Assembly (NCBI GenBank): GCA_903813345.2
Contig: CAIIXF020000002.1
Coordinates: forward strand, 21,158,455 to 21,222,454
Origin: Owenia fusiformis
Taxonomy: Eukaryota; Annelida; Polychaeta; Sabellida; Oweniidae
Length of the DNA: 64,000 bases
Direction: 5' to 3'
Under the pieces are notes generated by a model. It had not been told where the DNA came from and searched no databases. It saw only the letters and a list, made by a program, of their open reading frames with translations. This document shows, one piece after another, positions 47,416 to 58,430 of this stretch. The stretch's first letter is position 1. Each line of letters begins with the position of its first letter. Both the position numbers and the translations under genes were made by a program.

Positions 47416-47525
47416 TATTGTTATGGTCTCCAACATTTGGGAGTTGTTGTTTGTTGGTTGAGGTTTGGTTGTCGACATCTGTAACAAATGGCAGGTGGTA
47501 ACATTTTGCATGTTAATGCCCTGTG
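47410..47525 (+). repeat. dispersed repeat family C
   Basis: ATATTGTTATGGTCTCCAAC, then GACATCTGTAACAAATGGCAG and ACATTTTGCATGTTAAT, almost word for word as at 57.8 kb. Confidence 0.75.
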
Positions 47526-48340
47526 ATTGGTTTACGACACACAACAGAGTTTCAAATTGAACAGAAGTAAATCTCAGCCTATTTTGTAGTGGTTTGTAGT
47601 TTTGATTTATACTGAGTATGGATCCCTGGTTCAGTATTAGACTAACATGTCACGTCATGACATCTAAATAATCAATGAAAAATGTATATGTTTATTCCAT
47701 GATGATATTACTCTTGGTGAATAACACCAGGGAATATTGATATTGGAAGAATCCCTCTCCAAAAATTGTATTCATATGGTCATCCCAGTTTTGAAATCAT
47801 ATTCACCTAGTCATACCATGGTATAAAACACTTATTTTCTGGTTGAATATTTCTTTTACTCAATGGATATGATATTTAAACATCATCCATGGCTCTCAAA
47901 ATATAAAACCCATATTCAGTCCCTACCAGTAAATAATCTTATGACAGAGCAATGGACATTTTATGTTTATGAACCAGTATGTATATAATTCAACTTATCT
48001 TTTTGATTTACTAAAATCTTGTTAAATTGGCACATAAATTCAAACATACATATATACAACTACTTAGGAATTATTTTAATTAATATTTATGTTTTCAATT
48101 GTTACTTTTTATTTAGTTTTTTTTCAAATATAATTTTTTGCTGACTCATTTTCATTAATTTGGATCATTGTGCATATTTAATGCATTTGAAAAAAGCACT
48201 GTGAACCAAGTGAAGTGAACCAAGCAACATTTGAAGATGAAGGTAAAAATGAAAAATAAAACCAGGTGTTTGAAGAGAAACATCAACTTCCTGCTCCGTG
48301 TTTTTCATTCATTAAACCTATGAATGAACCTCAAAAAGGT
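47526..48340. other. non-coding stretch, nothing recognised
   Basis: No supported feature. Confidence 0.45.
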
Positions 48341-48342
48341 CA

Positions 48343-48500
48343 CGTTTTGAAATGCGAAATAAACACAAAAATTGACGAATTAATGAAAAATAACTTAGAT
48401 TAAGATAAAGTAGAAACTCCAAATTGTATAAAAATGCCAGAAAATCAGACACTTTAATCAAATATTTTTGAGAAAACTGAGAAAAAAGCATGATTTCGGA
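48343..48500 (-). repeat. family A dispersed repeat, minus orientation
   Basis: TTTTGAAATGCGAAATAAAC start; CCAAATTGTATAAAAATGCC and AAAATCAGACACTTTAATC centre. The outer CAGACGG word appears displaced to 48513-48519. Confidence 0.7.
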
Positions 48501-48519
48501 TAGAATCTTGCAGACGGTT

Positions 48520-50505
48520 TGCTTGGTTATAAGTACGAGTAATCGTTTCATTAGACAAATATGCCCAAGTTAAAGCATTGTGTATACAAACAACATACCT
48601 TGTTAAATTGGTAGTGCAAATTTGAAGTATAGGCATAGAAAATCTTTTGAAAATTTACAATTATTAATATGATGCTAGTTTTGAAGTTGATTTTGTAGTT
48701 GCATTGAGGAATTATGATCAGAAAACTTCAAGCCCATTGGGTTATTCACAGATTTTAAGGACAATGTCTAAGATAAGTGTCCTAGTGAGAAAATATTTTA
48801 CACTAGGCCAGGTGTAGCGAAAAATATACTTGAAGCACAATGTCAGAGTATCAAAGCATAATAAATGGAGTTCAAAGCATAAAAACACAATGACATTCTT
48901 AAACTACATTGAAATGAAGAAACTTTGTAGTTGGACCGTGTTCCATAGTGTATCTTGTTTTCATGCTGTTACACTTTGATAAGTTCCCTGCTTGAATGAA
49001 TTGAAATTTTGCGTTTTGCGACCAAGAATATTTATACGTTATAGATCATAATAATTTATCGAACAATTCTAAGAGTATTTTCATTCAAAATGAACATTTT
49101 TCTACACGCAATTCCGAGTTAATATTGTTGATTGGTTAGTCACATGACTTTATGCCAAGTAGCACTGTTGTTTCCGACCAATAACTATGTCTAAATGAAA
49201 TAAGGATTTACTCATGTATACACAAGGTATACCCATGTCAATTGTTGCAAAATATGGCATGACATAATGTAAAAATATCAATGTGATATATCATTGGCAC
49301 AATTTTAATCCAATTTTTTTAAAAAAAGCATAAGTATATGTAACTACATTGATGCCCTAATTGTGGTATTTAACATTATCGTAATAAAACTGATCTTACA
49401 TGTGGTTTGGGCAAACCTTTTGATGAGGAATTTAGGGGTTTGGTAGTGGAATTTTTGTACAAATTGTGGTATTTATAAACACAACTCTGGTTGACCATTG
49501 GTATAAGTGAACAGTCTTGGTTGGCACTTTAAATTAAAAAAAGACTGAATTCACTTGTCTCCAATATTCCAAAAAAGCAGAGATTTGTTGTTGATTGTTT
49601 GCTTGATTGGTTGGTTGATTGGTTAAGGTGAGCTTATGTGATACCGTGGTCTAAAGTTCTACAATTTACTTTGATGCAGTGATCGATAAATAAGTAAAAA
49701 GAATGTGATCATCTTGTTTATATTGTGCGCTTATCTAAAGTTATTATTAAATACTTATCGAGTCCTGCCTTGTTTTCTAACGACAAGTAGATTACATGAA
49801 AAACATCTCAACTTTTAGTGTTTTAACATATGAGTAAATTAAGGATCTTTAAAATTCAATCAATTAATTTCTTTTTTTTATGACAAGGAGAAGATCTCAA
49901 TATCTGTAAGTTTCTACCTATTGATTACAATAAATTATTTTCAAGTAAACAAGCAAAGTTTCTATTTTTGTGAGTCTTATTTGGATCTACATTAGATTTT
50001 CATTTTATTTATAAAATCCAATTTTTGGAAGTCCACCTTTTTAAAGAGCTTTAACGATGTCTTTTATATTTACTTGAAATTGACCTATTAGCTTCATTAT
50101 TTACCACTTTACAAATGCACCTATTATGTGGCAAAAATGAAATTAATTTGAAGTATTTTTCTGTTTCATAAAAAGGTGTGGAGTTTTTCACACCTATGAA
50201 TTATCTGTCTTTCTTGGGGGGGGGGGGGTTAACCACAAATTGTGGTCTAGATATAACCACAAAATATCTTGTAAATATTCTCATCAAATCCCAACGACGC
50301 AGGATTTTGTTTTTTCTTGTTTATGCATTCAAATTTAAACAAATCTTTCAATTAAGAATTGAACAACTATTCAAATATTTTATATTATGCTCGTATTGTG
50401 GTTTATAAATTGATTATATTTTTATCAATTATAGACACACAAAATCTTTCCAAGAGGGGTACAAGGGATTTTAAAACATCCCTTCCAAGAAACTTTGCAT
50501 TCGTC
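48520..50505. other. non-coding stretch, nothing recognised
   Basis: About 2 kb with no gene. A G13 homopolymer sits at 50216-50228 and a TTGATTGGTTGG-type run at 49595-49625. Confidence 0.5.
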
Positions 50506-50509
50506 AGAC

Positions 50510-50650
50510 AACTCACTTTTTCTCTCTTAATACATCTGAAGAGTTTTGATTTCTTGGATATTAATACAATTTAGTATTAAACTAAGGTATCTATGCACTG
50601 CCTGTATTTTTCATTCCTTTTTATTTCACCCCAGTTCTCAGTATTTTTGA
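50510..50650 (+). repeat. family A dispersed repeat, diverged
   Basis: TTTTTCTCTCTTAATACATC, TTAATACAATTTAGTATTAA, CTGCCTGTATTTTTCATTCC keep family A order. Confidence 0.55.
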
Positions 50651-51890
50651 GAGAAGGATGACCACCAGGATGTCAGTGATGTTAAAGTAGAAAGGCTACA
50701 GGAATCAGGATCTAATCTCAGAATTTATCAAATTTTCCCACAGTATGATTCTGATATGAACAGATGGCTGAATTGTAACACCCGGATATTTGGAAATTAA
50801 ATTTCTGAGGATTACTTTAGGTGTACCTTACTAGGGTATATCACCAGGTAAAAATCCTGAGAAAATTTCCTACTTTACATCCGTGAAAGGACCTTTGAAC
50901 GAAATCATAGAATTTCATTATATTTAAAATCTCCGGCAATTTAAGGTGATCGAATGTAATATTCCAAGAATTTGATATTATAAGAATTCAAGTTTTTGCT
51001 GTAAAATTCGTAGTATAATTATCTTAAAATTCTGTGAGGTATTTTCATGGGATATCCTAGTGTTTGGCCAGTGAAAAGAAATGTGTAATGATGAGAATGT
51101 GTTGAAATGTAATGCATAGTATTTCCACTTGTACTTACAAAGTTCCTCAGTTGGAAAATCTTAAAGGATGCGTTCAGAAAACCTTTGATGTTTTTTTCAA
51201 ATATTGTCCTGAAATGAAATGATGCGATGATCAGGTTTTAAATTGAAATAATTGTGGAATGTAGTTGAAATATGAAGGAATAGATGATACACATGTGAAA
51301 CATATTAAAGCTTGTAGAAATAATTGAAAATTTTGCATTTCATTCAAATTTCTATGAAAACTTTCTTAAATAATCATTATTATTACATATATTGATTATC
51401 AGTTGCGGCATGCGCATATTGTGCAGGGAAACCCTTTAGGGCTCCCTAATCACGGAAAAAAGAAACTTTCAGTTTCACCTTTCATTAAATTTTCATGTAA
51501 ACCTGAGTGAAACATTTTATTTTCTTGTATTTTTACATTAGCTCCAACAAATTTTACATTTGAATATTCCAATATTTTCTTTAAATTTATGACATTTTTC
51601 TTACGGGCTTCGACATGTAGGAAGGCGGGGCTGAATAAAAATCTTATATTTTTAATTTCTTCTATTTGAATCTGCTCATGGAGATGATATTGCACATCCT
51701 TGTTGTACACCTCTCTTTAAGGTTATTAAGAGGTATCGTTAATTAAAGATGGATTCCGAAAATAAGAGACCTTTCCAATAAGTCCTGCATCCTGACCCCT
51801 TTTGGTGGTCCAAGGAAACTAAGGAATATTGGTCAGATTTGTGATGTAATACAGTGTCTCCATGAAGTCTCTTTACAACATATACAGGGT
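50651..51890. other. non-coding stretch with a weak family A trace
   Basis: GAGTGAAACATTTTATTTTC and TTGTATTTTTACATTA at 51511-51541 resemble the family A centre. Nothing else is recognised. Confidence 0.4.
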
Positions 51891-51892
51891 GT

Positions 51893-51927
51893 CCATTTTT
51901 AAAATTTAAATTGACTTTATGGACACC
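51893..51927. repeat. mini-hairpin with GGGTGTCCAT arms
   Basis: GGGTGTCCAT and ATGGACACCC face each other across about 20 bp. The word ACAGGGTGTCCAT is typical of mariner-type termini, so this may be a collapsed element. Confidence 0.5.
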
Positions 51928-52016
51928 CCATACTTTGCAGGTAGTAGTGGTTGTTAACATATAAAAACTTTTGAGTAGATTTAACCAGGTCAAGAACCAT
52001 TTGAACCAAGTTGACA

Positions 52017-52156
52017 GTGCAGTAAAAACTGACCAGTGGAACACCTCGTTAGTCGAACACTGAGTCCCATGACCCATTGCTCAATGTTAAATGAACCTCT
52101 GAAAGTGGAACACCTTTTAGCACTCCCATAAGTTTTCCACTTACACACGTTTTACC
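52017..52156 (+). mobile_element. pogo/Tigger-like non-autonomous element, diverged
   Basis: Begins TGCAGTAAAAACTGACCAG and ends CACACGTTTTACCGTAC. Interior GTGGAACACC and GTCGAACACTG motifs replace the usual CCGAACACC. The TA flanks are not exact. Confidence 0.6.
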
Positions 52157-52466
52157 GTACTTATATATTCAATCCACATAATTCAAACCCCATAAAATGA
52201 TACAATAGTGTCTTAAAACCAGAACAACTGGTAATTACATTTAAAAAAAGATAAACGTCGATGTCAATCAGTCTGTATATAAGTTTCACCCCATGCCTGC
52301 CTGATATGTCAAGCCTTAAGTGTACTCTGAGCCCAACGTTCTCTGAATCAAGAATGGCCGTTGATCTTTTTTTATATAATGTTATTACCAGGAGATCTGG
52401 TTTTAAGACTGTTGTATCATTTTTATGTGGTTCGAATTATGTAGATTGAATATGTGTGTTTATTTG

Positions 52467-52555
52467 AAGTGTTGTTTTTTCATGTTTTACTTTATTCCTT
52501 GCTAATTTCACCCTATTCCACTGCGTTTTGTAGTATTAAACATGATCATCAACAT
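52467..52555 (+). repeat. family A 3' fragment
   Basis: TTTACTTTATTCCTTGCTAA to ATTAAACATGATCATC; the 5' half is absent. Confidence 0.6.
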
Positions 52556-53247
52556 GCTTTATCCACATTGGATGACATTTCTTTACAAGTCCTTGTGTCA
52601 ATCATTTTTCAGAGCATCAAAGACCTTCAAAGTATATGAACCACAATTGAAACATTTTATAGTAAATTAACCTTAATGTAACTGCCAGGTATAATAGAAC
52701 TTATAGTCCTACCCATCCAGATAATGCAAGTTACGATGTACAATTTTGGGAATTTTTTCTTCAAATTTTTATTAAAGTGCTCAATTTGTAACACTCCTAC
52801 AAAATTAAATTGCGTTTTCTGTGATTCTACAATTTTTTCTTCTTTTTTTCTATTTGAGTTTTACAGAGAATATTCCTCGGAATGGATTCGGCTGAAGATT
52901 TGTTGGTTTGAAGTGTTTAAGACCGTGTCGTATCAAGCAGAAAGGATGAAAGTCAACGCTTGTTCTAAGGATTTTGTCCCCTTGTAGGTTCAAAGACGAA
53001 TATGGTAATTAAGACCCAATTTTTTTCAAATTTGTTTCTCTGTTTTTTTGATGCTTTGATTGAAATTCTTCTAAAGAGACCTGGACTTGTAAGTCTGCTT
53101 TGTAATTCCATATTGACCGTAAAAAGGACTGGCCACACAAATTCCAAAAAACTGTTACAAATATTATCTTATTAACTATTAAAGTACATTTCTCTGTCAA
53201 TAGTTAGTTGGAACTACTATCAAGACCCCATCATACCATTTTTCACA
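52556..53247. other. non-coding stretch, nothing recognised
   Basis: No supported gene; frames at 52724-52987 and 52965-53200 have no domain. Confidence 0.45.
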
Positions 53248-53252
53248 TTATT

Positions 53253-53424
53253 CAGGGCGTAGCCAGTTTTCAGTCGGAGGGGGGGGGGGGTGGTTGTGCG
53301 ATTGTGGCATAAAAAAAATATTTTGAATTTTACAAAAATTGATGCAAATTCCTTCAAAATTTATCTTGAAGCTTCAAATAAAAAGCACACCCATCGCAAG
53401 CCCCCCCCCCTGGCTACACCTATG
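53253..53424 (+). mobile_element. GTAGCCAGG-related element, second subfamily, 5 bp TSD
   Basis: Ends CAGGGCGTAGCCAG and CTGGCTACACCTATG. TTATT at 53248-53252 and 53425-53429 is an exact 5 bp duplication. The interior differs from the 8.8 kb type but keeps G-rich and C-rich tracts just inside the ends. Confidence 0.8.
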
Positions 53425-53429
53425 TTATT

Positions 53430-53970
53430 TCCAGCTCAATGAGGAGTGTCAATGTCTCATGCATGTAGCTCAATAATGAAACAGAAAGCACACTGACCAT
53501 ATGATGGGATCTATGTGGCACCTGTGGACACATGACTGGGACACTTTGATGTTTAAGGCATTCAGAATAAGAAAAACTGAATCTTTGTTGATAAGTATGG
53601 ACATCAAGGATTTAAGCCCTGGGCTCAATGAATTGTGGATTATGTTAAGCATGAATGCCTTGTCTGGGGACTTTGGATGAGGCTCAAGATTCCACTAGCC
53701 CTCTGGGCTTTTGGAATATTGCTTGTGAGAGATGCACAGGTATTCACCTTATTAGAATGAAATATTTGTTTAAAATGCTACCCATCTTTTCCTCCAAGAG
53801 ACAATAGTTGGTAAGATAGCTTCTCTTTATAAAGAGGATAAATACAAGATGTTTCATAATCATGCTAAATCTTTCTGAGGTGACCGTAAGACGACCGACT
53901 GGAGGTTGTTGCCCACATTCACTTCATGCTTTGTTATAGATTAACATTTGTATGTATTAATAGAATACTG
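53430..53970. other. non-coding stretch, nothing recognised
   Basis: No supported feature. Confidence 0.45.
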
Positions 53971-53975
53971 GTATA

Positions 53976-54039
53976 TATGTCACATAGCTTACATGTCATG
54001 TAGCTTATATGTCACATAGCTTATATGTCATGTAGCTTA
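53976..54039. repeat. 16 bp x 4 tandem array, alternating units
   Basis: Units alternate TATGTCACATAGCTTA and (T/C)ATGTCATGTAGCTTA, making a 32 bp dimer period. Confidence 0.85.
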
Positions 54040-54189
54040 TGAGAATCAGGGGAAATGTCATGTTTCGAGTGAAAGCAAAATCCAATTAATTGCAATGAGT
54101 TGGCTCACTTCTTTTTCATGGGTACCTGTAAAAGTCGGATTGATGTTTAGCACATGATAAAATCCTACATAATAATGCACAGAAATAAT

Positions 54190-54336
54190 GTTCATTTGTA
54201 TTATTTCTCCAAAAGTTGACTGCAGTGTTTGGTTTTCCTCCATTTTTATATAATTTTGAATATGAAGTTCATGTCTGTTTACCAAATTTCTCACTTATTT
54301 CTCCAATTTTCCTGCTTCTTTGCATTTAAAACATGC
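54190..54336 (+). repeat. family A dispersed repeat, 5' end missing
   Basis: TTTCTCCAAAAGTTGAC, TTTTTATATAATTTTGAAT, TTCATGTCTGTTTACC, TTTGCATTTAAAACATGCC. Confidence 0.7.
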
Positions 54337-54678
54337 CGGTCTTTAGGTTTTCTGCAGGGTATTTAAAATTGATATAATGACTTGCCCTTTACCCCCATGT
54401 CCTGTCTTATCCAGTTATCTAGGCCCCAACTAACACAAATGTTCATTCATAAATTCCCCTTACATAAAATTTAAAATCTCATTATTTTTCACAGGATTTC
54501 TTTTAAATGCATGATTTTTTCTGGGTTAGAGACACAATCTTAGTTTTTTTTATATCCGATAAGTCTTAAAAATGCAAGAAAATCATGTTAATCTGGAAAA
54601 TATGTATTTGATAGTTGTGATCAAACATAGGGAATTACTACAAGCCCAGAATGAAAAAAAAACTAGCCCATTCTTAAA
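54337..54678. other. non-coding stretch, nothing recognised
   Basis: No supported feature between two family A copies. Confidence 0.45.
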
Positions 54679-54680
54679 CA

Positions 54681-54848
54681 ATCCGTCTGCTCATGCTTAT
54701 TCCACTCAATTTCTCTCTAAATTTTGAATGAAGTGTCTGATTTTCTTGCATTTCTCTACAATTTACCATTTTTACTCAATGTCTGTTTACTTTTTTCCTT
54801 GCAAATTTTACTCTTAAGTGCTCTATTTTGCATTTCAAAACATGACCA
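54681..54848 (+). repeat. family A dispersed repeat, closest to consensus
   Basis: ATCCGTCTGCTCATGCTTAT start, TTTGAATGAAGTGTCTGATT and TTGCATTTCTCTACAATTTA centre, CATTTCAAAACATGACCAT end. Both outer ends are intact. Confidence 0.9.
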
Positions 54849-55080
54849 TATCTAATTTTATTTCCTCTCAAAAGCGCATAAAGCCAGTCGTAACTCTTTC
54901 AACATGACTTTTACAGGTAAAAAATTCAATTGCGATTTTTTGAAACTCACTGACATGTTGAAAATGGTTTTGATGTCGGTTGACAAGAATAATGATTTAT
55001 CATACGACGGGAAATAGTAATGAGGCTTATATCCTTCTTTGATGACAACCATATCTGCTTAAAATCATCATTTTTGAATA

Positions 55081-55164
55081 CTATAATGAAATGATCAGCG
55101 CCATCTATTTCTTTACCAAATGTAGGTTTTGTTCAGAGGATAGATGGCGCTGACCTTGTTATAG
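55081..55164. mobile_element. 84 bp mariner-type MITE with TA duplication
   Basis: TA at 55079-55080 and 55165-55166. The ends CTATAA...TCAGCGCCATCTA and TAGATGGCGCTGA...TTATAG are inverted copies of about 24 bp, of which 13 bp are exact. It is little more than two ends joined. Confidence 0.8.
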
Positions 55165-55166
55165 TA

Positions 55167-55440
55167 AAAGGCACTTGAACTATTTTTTAAATATCTTTTT
55201 CACTTTTTAGTTTTCAGCTGATGAAAATGTTTCTTACTACTCAGCCATTGAGGAAAGTGAGAATTAAATGTGAATCAATTGCAAAATATGATGGGGGGGG
55301 GTGTTGTGCACAGGGTTGAAACAGAGAAGGTTTACCATTGAAGAACATGTGGAACAAATGGAAAATTGAATCTTAATCTTTTGGGTTTGCTTCCTCCATA
55401 AGGAAACACCTCTCTTCCTACCCTACTGTCTCCTCTTCTT
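55167..55440. other. non-coding spacer
   Basis: No feature apart from a G-run near 55292-55300. Confidence 0.45.
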
Positions 55441-55444
55441 AAGT

Positions 55445-55578
55445 ACGGTGGAGCCTCTGTATATGGAACACTTTTGAACTTTTAAGAAGTGTTCTACTTC
55501 AGAGATGTTCCACTTTACAGGGGTACAATAAACATTAAAATCATTGGACCTGATCTATATTTACAGAGGTTCTACTTT
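55445..55578 (+). mobile_element. pogo/Tigger-like remnant
   Basis: GGAGCCTCTGTATATGGAAC at the left, ACAGAGGTTCTACTTT at the right, with GTGTTCTACTTC and GTTCCACTTTAC inside. The terminal CAGT words are lost. Confidence 0.5.
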
Positions 55579-55689
55579 TTATGCTGAAATTTTCATTTCA
55601 TTTGGATCTATGGGTATTGGTACTTAAAATCCTATAATTGGAGAGATGACATAGAGTCCATACAGAGCAGTGAGAGCAATTATAATATA

Positions 55690-56154
55690 CAGGGTGACAC
55701 AAAATATACCACCCTTTAATCTTGGAATAACAATCATGATGGAATCTTCTTATTCTTTGTATATATATAGATGAGATGTTCAATGGATGAAACAGTGATC
55801 TGTGTGAAGCACCAATGATTTTGTGATTGGGAAATTTTTTTTCCTCCCCAAAAAATATTTCCCAAATATGGCAACCTCCGATCACAGGTCTTCAAAATCC
55901 AGAATATATGCTTTCTTTTTGTCCCCTGCGATAAGCACTTAGCATTTCCCCGATGAAGAACTCGCAATCTGATTGGCTGTCATAACACTGCGACAGAAAT
56001 CATGTATAGGTCATTGCACATAATAAGATCACGTGATTCAGTTTAATCGGGTGCTTCCAAATTGATTATAGCAGGGGGAAGATGGAGGTACGAATTCTGG
56101 ACACCTGCTTAGGAGGATGCAAATATGGGGGCTTCAATTTGATGTACCACCCTG
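55690..56154. mobile_element. mariner-type non-autonomous element, 465 bp
   Basis: TA flanks (55688-55689, 56155-56156). Ends CAGGGTGACACAAAAT and, complemented, CAGGGTGGTACATCAAAT. Two overlapping minus frames (55598-55885, 55734-55967) lie in or across it, but I recognise no transposase motif in them. Confidence 0.7.
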
Positions 56155-56379
56155 TATAAAAAATTAAGGTAAAAATATATTGTAAACAAGATATATCAGG
56201 TTATATGCAATTATCAAATCAAAACACAAAACATGTTTTATAACTTAAGAAAATGTTGCAAAAGTGAGTTAAAAGATATGGTTCATAGATACATGTTATC
56301 AGAGCCCACCCAGAGTTGATGTATCCTTTAGCAAAAAAGTTTTCAAGGTTATGTGATTAGCTACTCCAAAAATTTTCAT

Positions 56380-56530
56380 CAGGCGCATTTATTTTATTTT
56401 CACAATTTTAGATTGAACTGCTCAATTTTGTTATATTACTATAAAATATTGTGCTTTGATATCATGCCTGTTGATCTTATTCCTCGCCATTTCCTCTCTT
56501 TTCCACTCTGTTTCACATTTCAAAATATCC
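56380..56530 (+). repeat. family A dispersed repeat
   Basis: TATCATGCCTGTTGATCTTA and TTCCTCGCCATTTCCTCTC with a TTTCACATTTCAAAAT end; the 5' half is loose. Confidence 0.65.
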
Positions 56531-57775
56531 AATATGACAGGTCCCTGTTAAAATGTCATTCTGTTCTAGCATAGTTTTTCCACACCACTTCCTCTTAAAG
56601 ATGTTAATATATTTTATTTCTGGTATTTCTATTGAATATTGAGTTCTTCCAATGTTTTTCATTTTACTTTCTCATTTTATGCATCATTTGTCAAATGAAG
56701 CCAACCCGGATCTAAAATTTTGATTGCTTATGAAAAAATACTAAATGATGCATAATGACAAAATAAAAACATATTAAACACGAATTAGAATATCTGAGTA
56801 CTGATGTACCTGTAAAAAATGTTTAACTTCAACTGATTTTTCAGATGGTTTAAAAAAGTTGAAGCTGAAATATTTGTTGTAGTGAGATGATGACCATTAT
56901 GGAGTCACTAAGGGAAACAGGGGACAGGAATATTTATGGATAAAATATTGAGGCATAATTTTGACTCCAGAAAGTTGTCAAACCCCTTTTCAAAATCAAC
57001 ATTTCACATGTGACAAGATATACCATGCTAAGATGTCTCAATCAGTTTCTCTGTAGAGATATACATCTAGAACTTGTTTCTAACTACAACTAGTTCTTAT
57101 ATGAAATACGTTTGTTAAGGTACTCATTTTCATGGTATTTTCATATGAAAATATGAAAATATATTATGTTAAGGGCTTGTTTATTAGTAAAGTGCATGTG
57201 CCTGTTCTTTTGTTGAAAAGTAACCAAATAAAAGTCAACTGTTGACAATTTCTGAATTTGATATAAAACAGGAGAGGTTACCAGCGGATGCTTTTGTGTG
57301 TTCAAAGTTGGGTGAATCGCCTTGAATTAAATATCATAGGCACCTGTTTCAATGTTTCACAACAGATTTAAACTAATTTGTTACGATGCATTTTGATACA
57401 CTCTTGTTACAAAGGGTTTGTGCCTGTGTATCACCTCAAAAATCCTTAGTTACGGAGCTATTTTGCCAAAATTAAACCTGCTGCGTAACGTTGACCAAAA
57501 AGTTCTCCCGTTTTAAAAGTTGAATGAGTGGAATAGTATTGGATAAATTATGGATGATGCTTTATCTTTTTTTGTTCAATTGAAGATAAGTCAGCTCAGT
57601 TGAATTCATATTTGTTTGAAGTTTGAGAGTTTGGGTGAAGTGAATATGTGACATATTCCACTTAAGTTTCAATTTCCATATTATTAATAATTATGTTATA
57701 TGGTATATCGGCAGGATCTATTGCTTTGATTCTATCTTCAAATCTTTTCTCATTTGGGTAAGTTTCAAACATTCA
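56531..57775. other. non-coding stretch, nothing recognised
   Basis: No supported feature over about 1.2 kb. Confidence 0.5.
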
Positions 57776-57779
57776 AGAA

Positions 57780-57905
57780 TTTTAATGTTACCACCCATAT
57801 TGTTATTGTCTCCAACTTTTTTTGTCAACAGTGTTTGGTATTCGGCATTCAGCATCTGTAACAAATGGCAGGTAGTGACATTTTGCATGTTAATATTTTG
57901 TTAAG
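57780..57905 (+). repeat. dispersed repeat family C
   Basis: ATGTTACCACCCATATTG, TTATTGTCTCCAAC, CGGCATTCAGCATCTGTAAC and AAATGGCAGGTAGTGACATT in order. Confidence 0.75.
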
Positions 57906-58140
57906 GATGGAAATCAGAATCTAAACTTTTTGGTTTGTGATGTTGGGAAATAACAACATTGACTTCTTTACTTTGTTAAGGATTTTTGGCTTGATATGTT
58001 GACATTTTGACAATCTTATGAACTTACTGGGTTTTTTCTGTCCAACACTATTTGGGACTGAATGTTTCATCGTGTAAGAGGAATGGTGTCACAAAACAAA
58101 AAATTCAGAACTTTCTGTTCGGAATATCAATTTTGAGCAT

Positions 58141-58430
58141 TTGATTTGATTTGCAAACTATATTTATTCTGGGTAGCTTTATCAGTACAAAACTGGTCTT
58201 CCTAGAGGCCCAGTAATAATTTACAATTATTTACAATATGTACAATTAAAATAAACACATACAAATAGATACATAGGAAATATAGAATAATATGCATCTT
58301 CAAAAGTATGCATTAACATAAAACAAACAGATTTCTTTATACATTTCCATAAAATGTGTGAGACACCAATCTTTTGAATTTATATTGCGCTGAAATATCA
58401 GAACTTCCTTGACCACTAATCATTCTAGAT
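58141..58430 (-). mobile_element. 3' end of a non-LTR retrotransposon, minus strand
   Basis: Read on the minus strand, the sequence runs through TACTGGGCCTCTAGGAAGAC and a CCCAGAATAAATATAG stretch to an (AAATC)n-like tail at 58141-58160. A ...GGGCC..AGGAAGACC...AATAAAT tail with a terminal short repeat is what I know from truncated CR1/L2-type 3' ends in invertebrates. No ORF2 coding is recognisable upstream. Confidence 0.5.

Noticed and set aside
47152-47544. 130-codon minus-strand frame
   Set aside because: Its first part is the antisense of a family C repeat, and the rest has no recognised motif.
51739-52077. 112-codon minus-strand frame
   Set aside because: It crosses the GGGTGTCCAT hairpin and the pogo-like element at 52 kb, so it is a composite of repeats.
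55598-55967. Two minus frames as a mariner transposase
   Set aside because: They overlap the CAGGGTG element, but I see no D,D(34)D motif or helix-turn-helix pattern, and one extends beyond the element.
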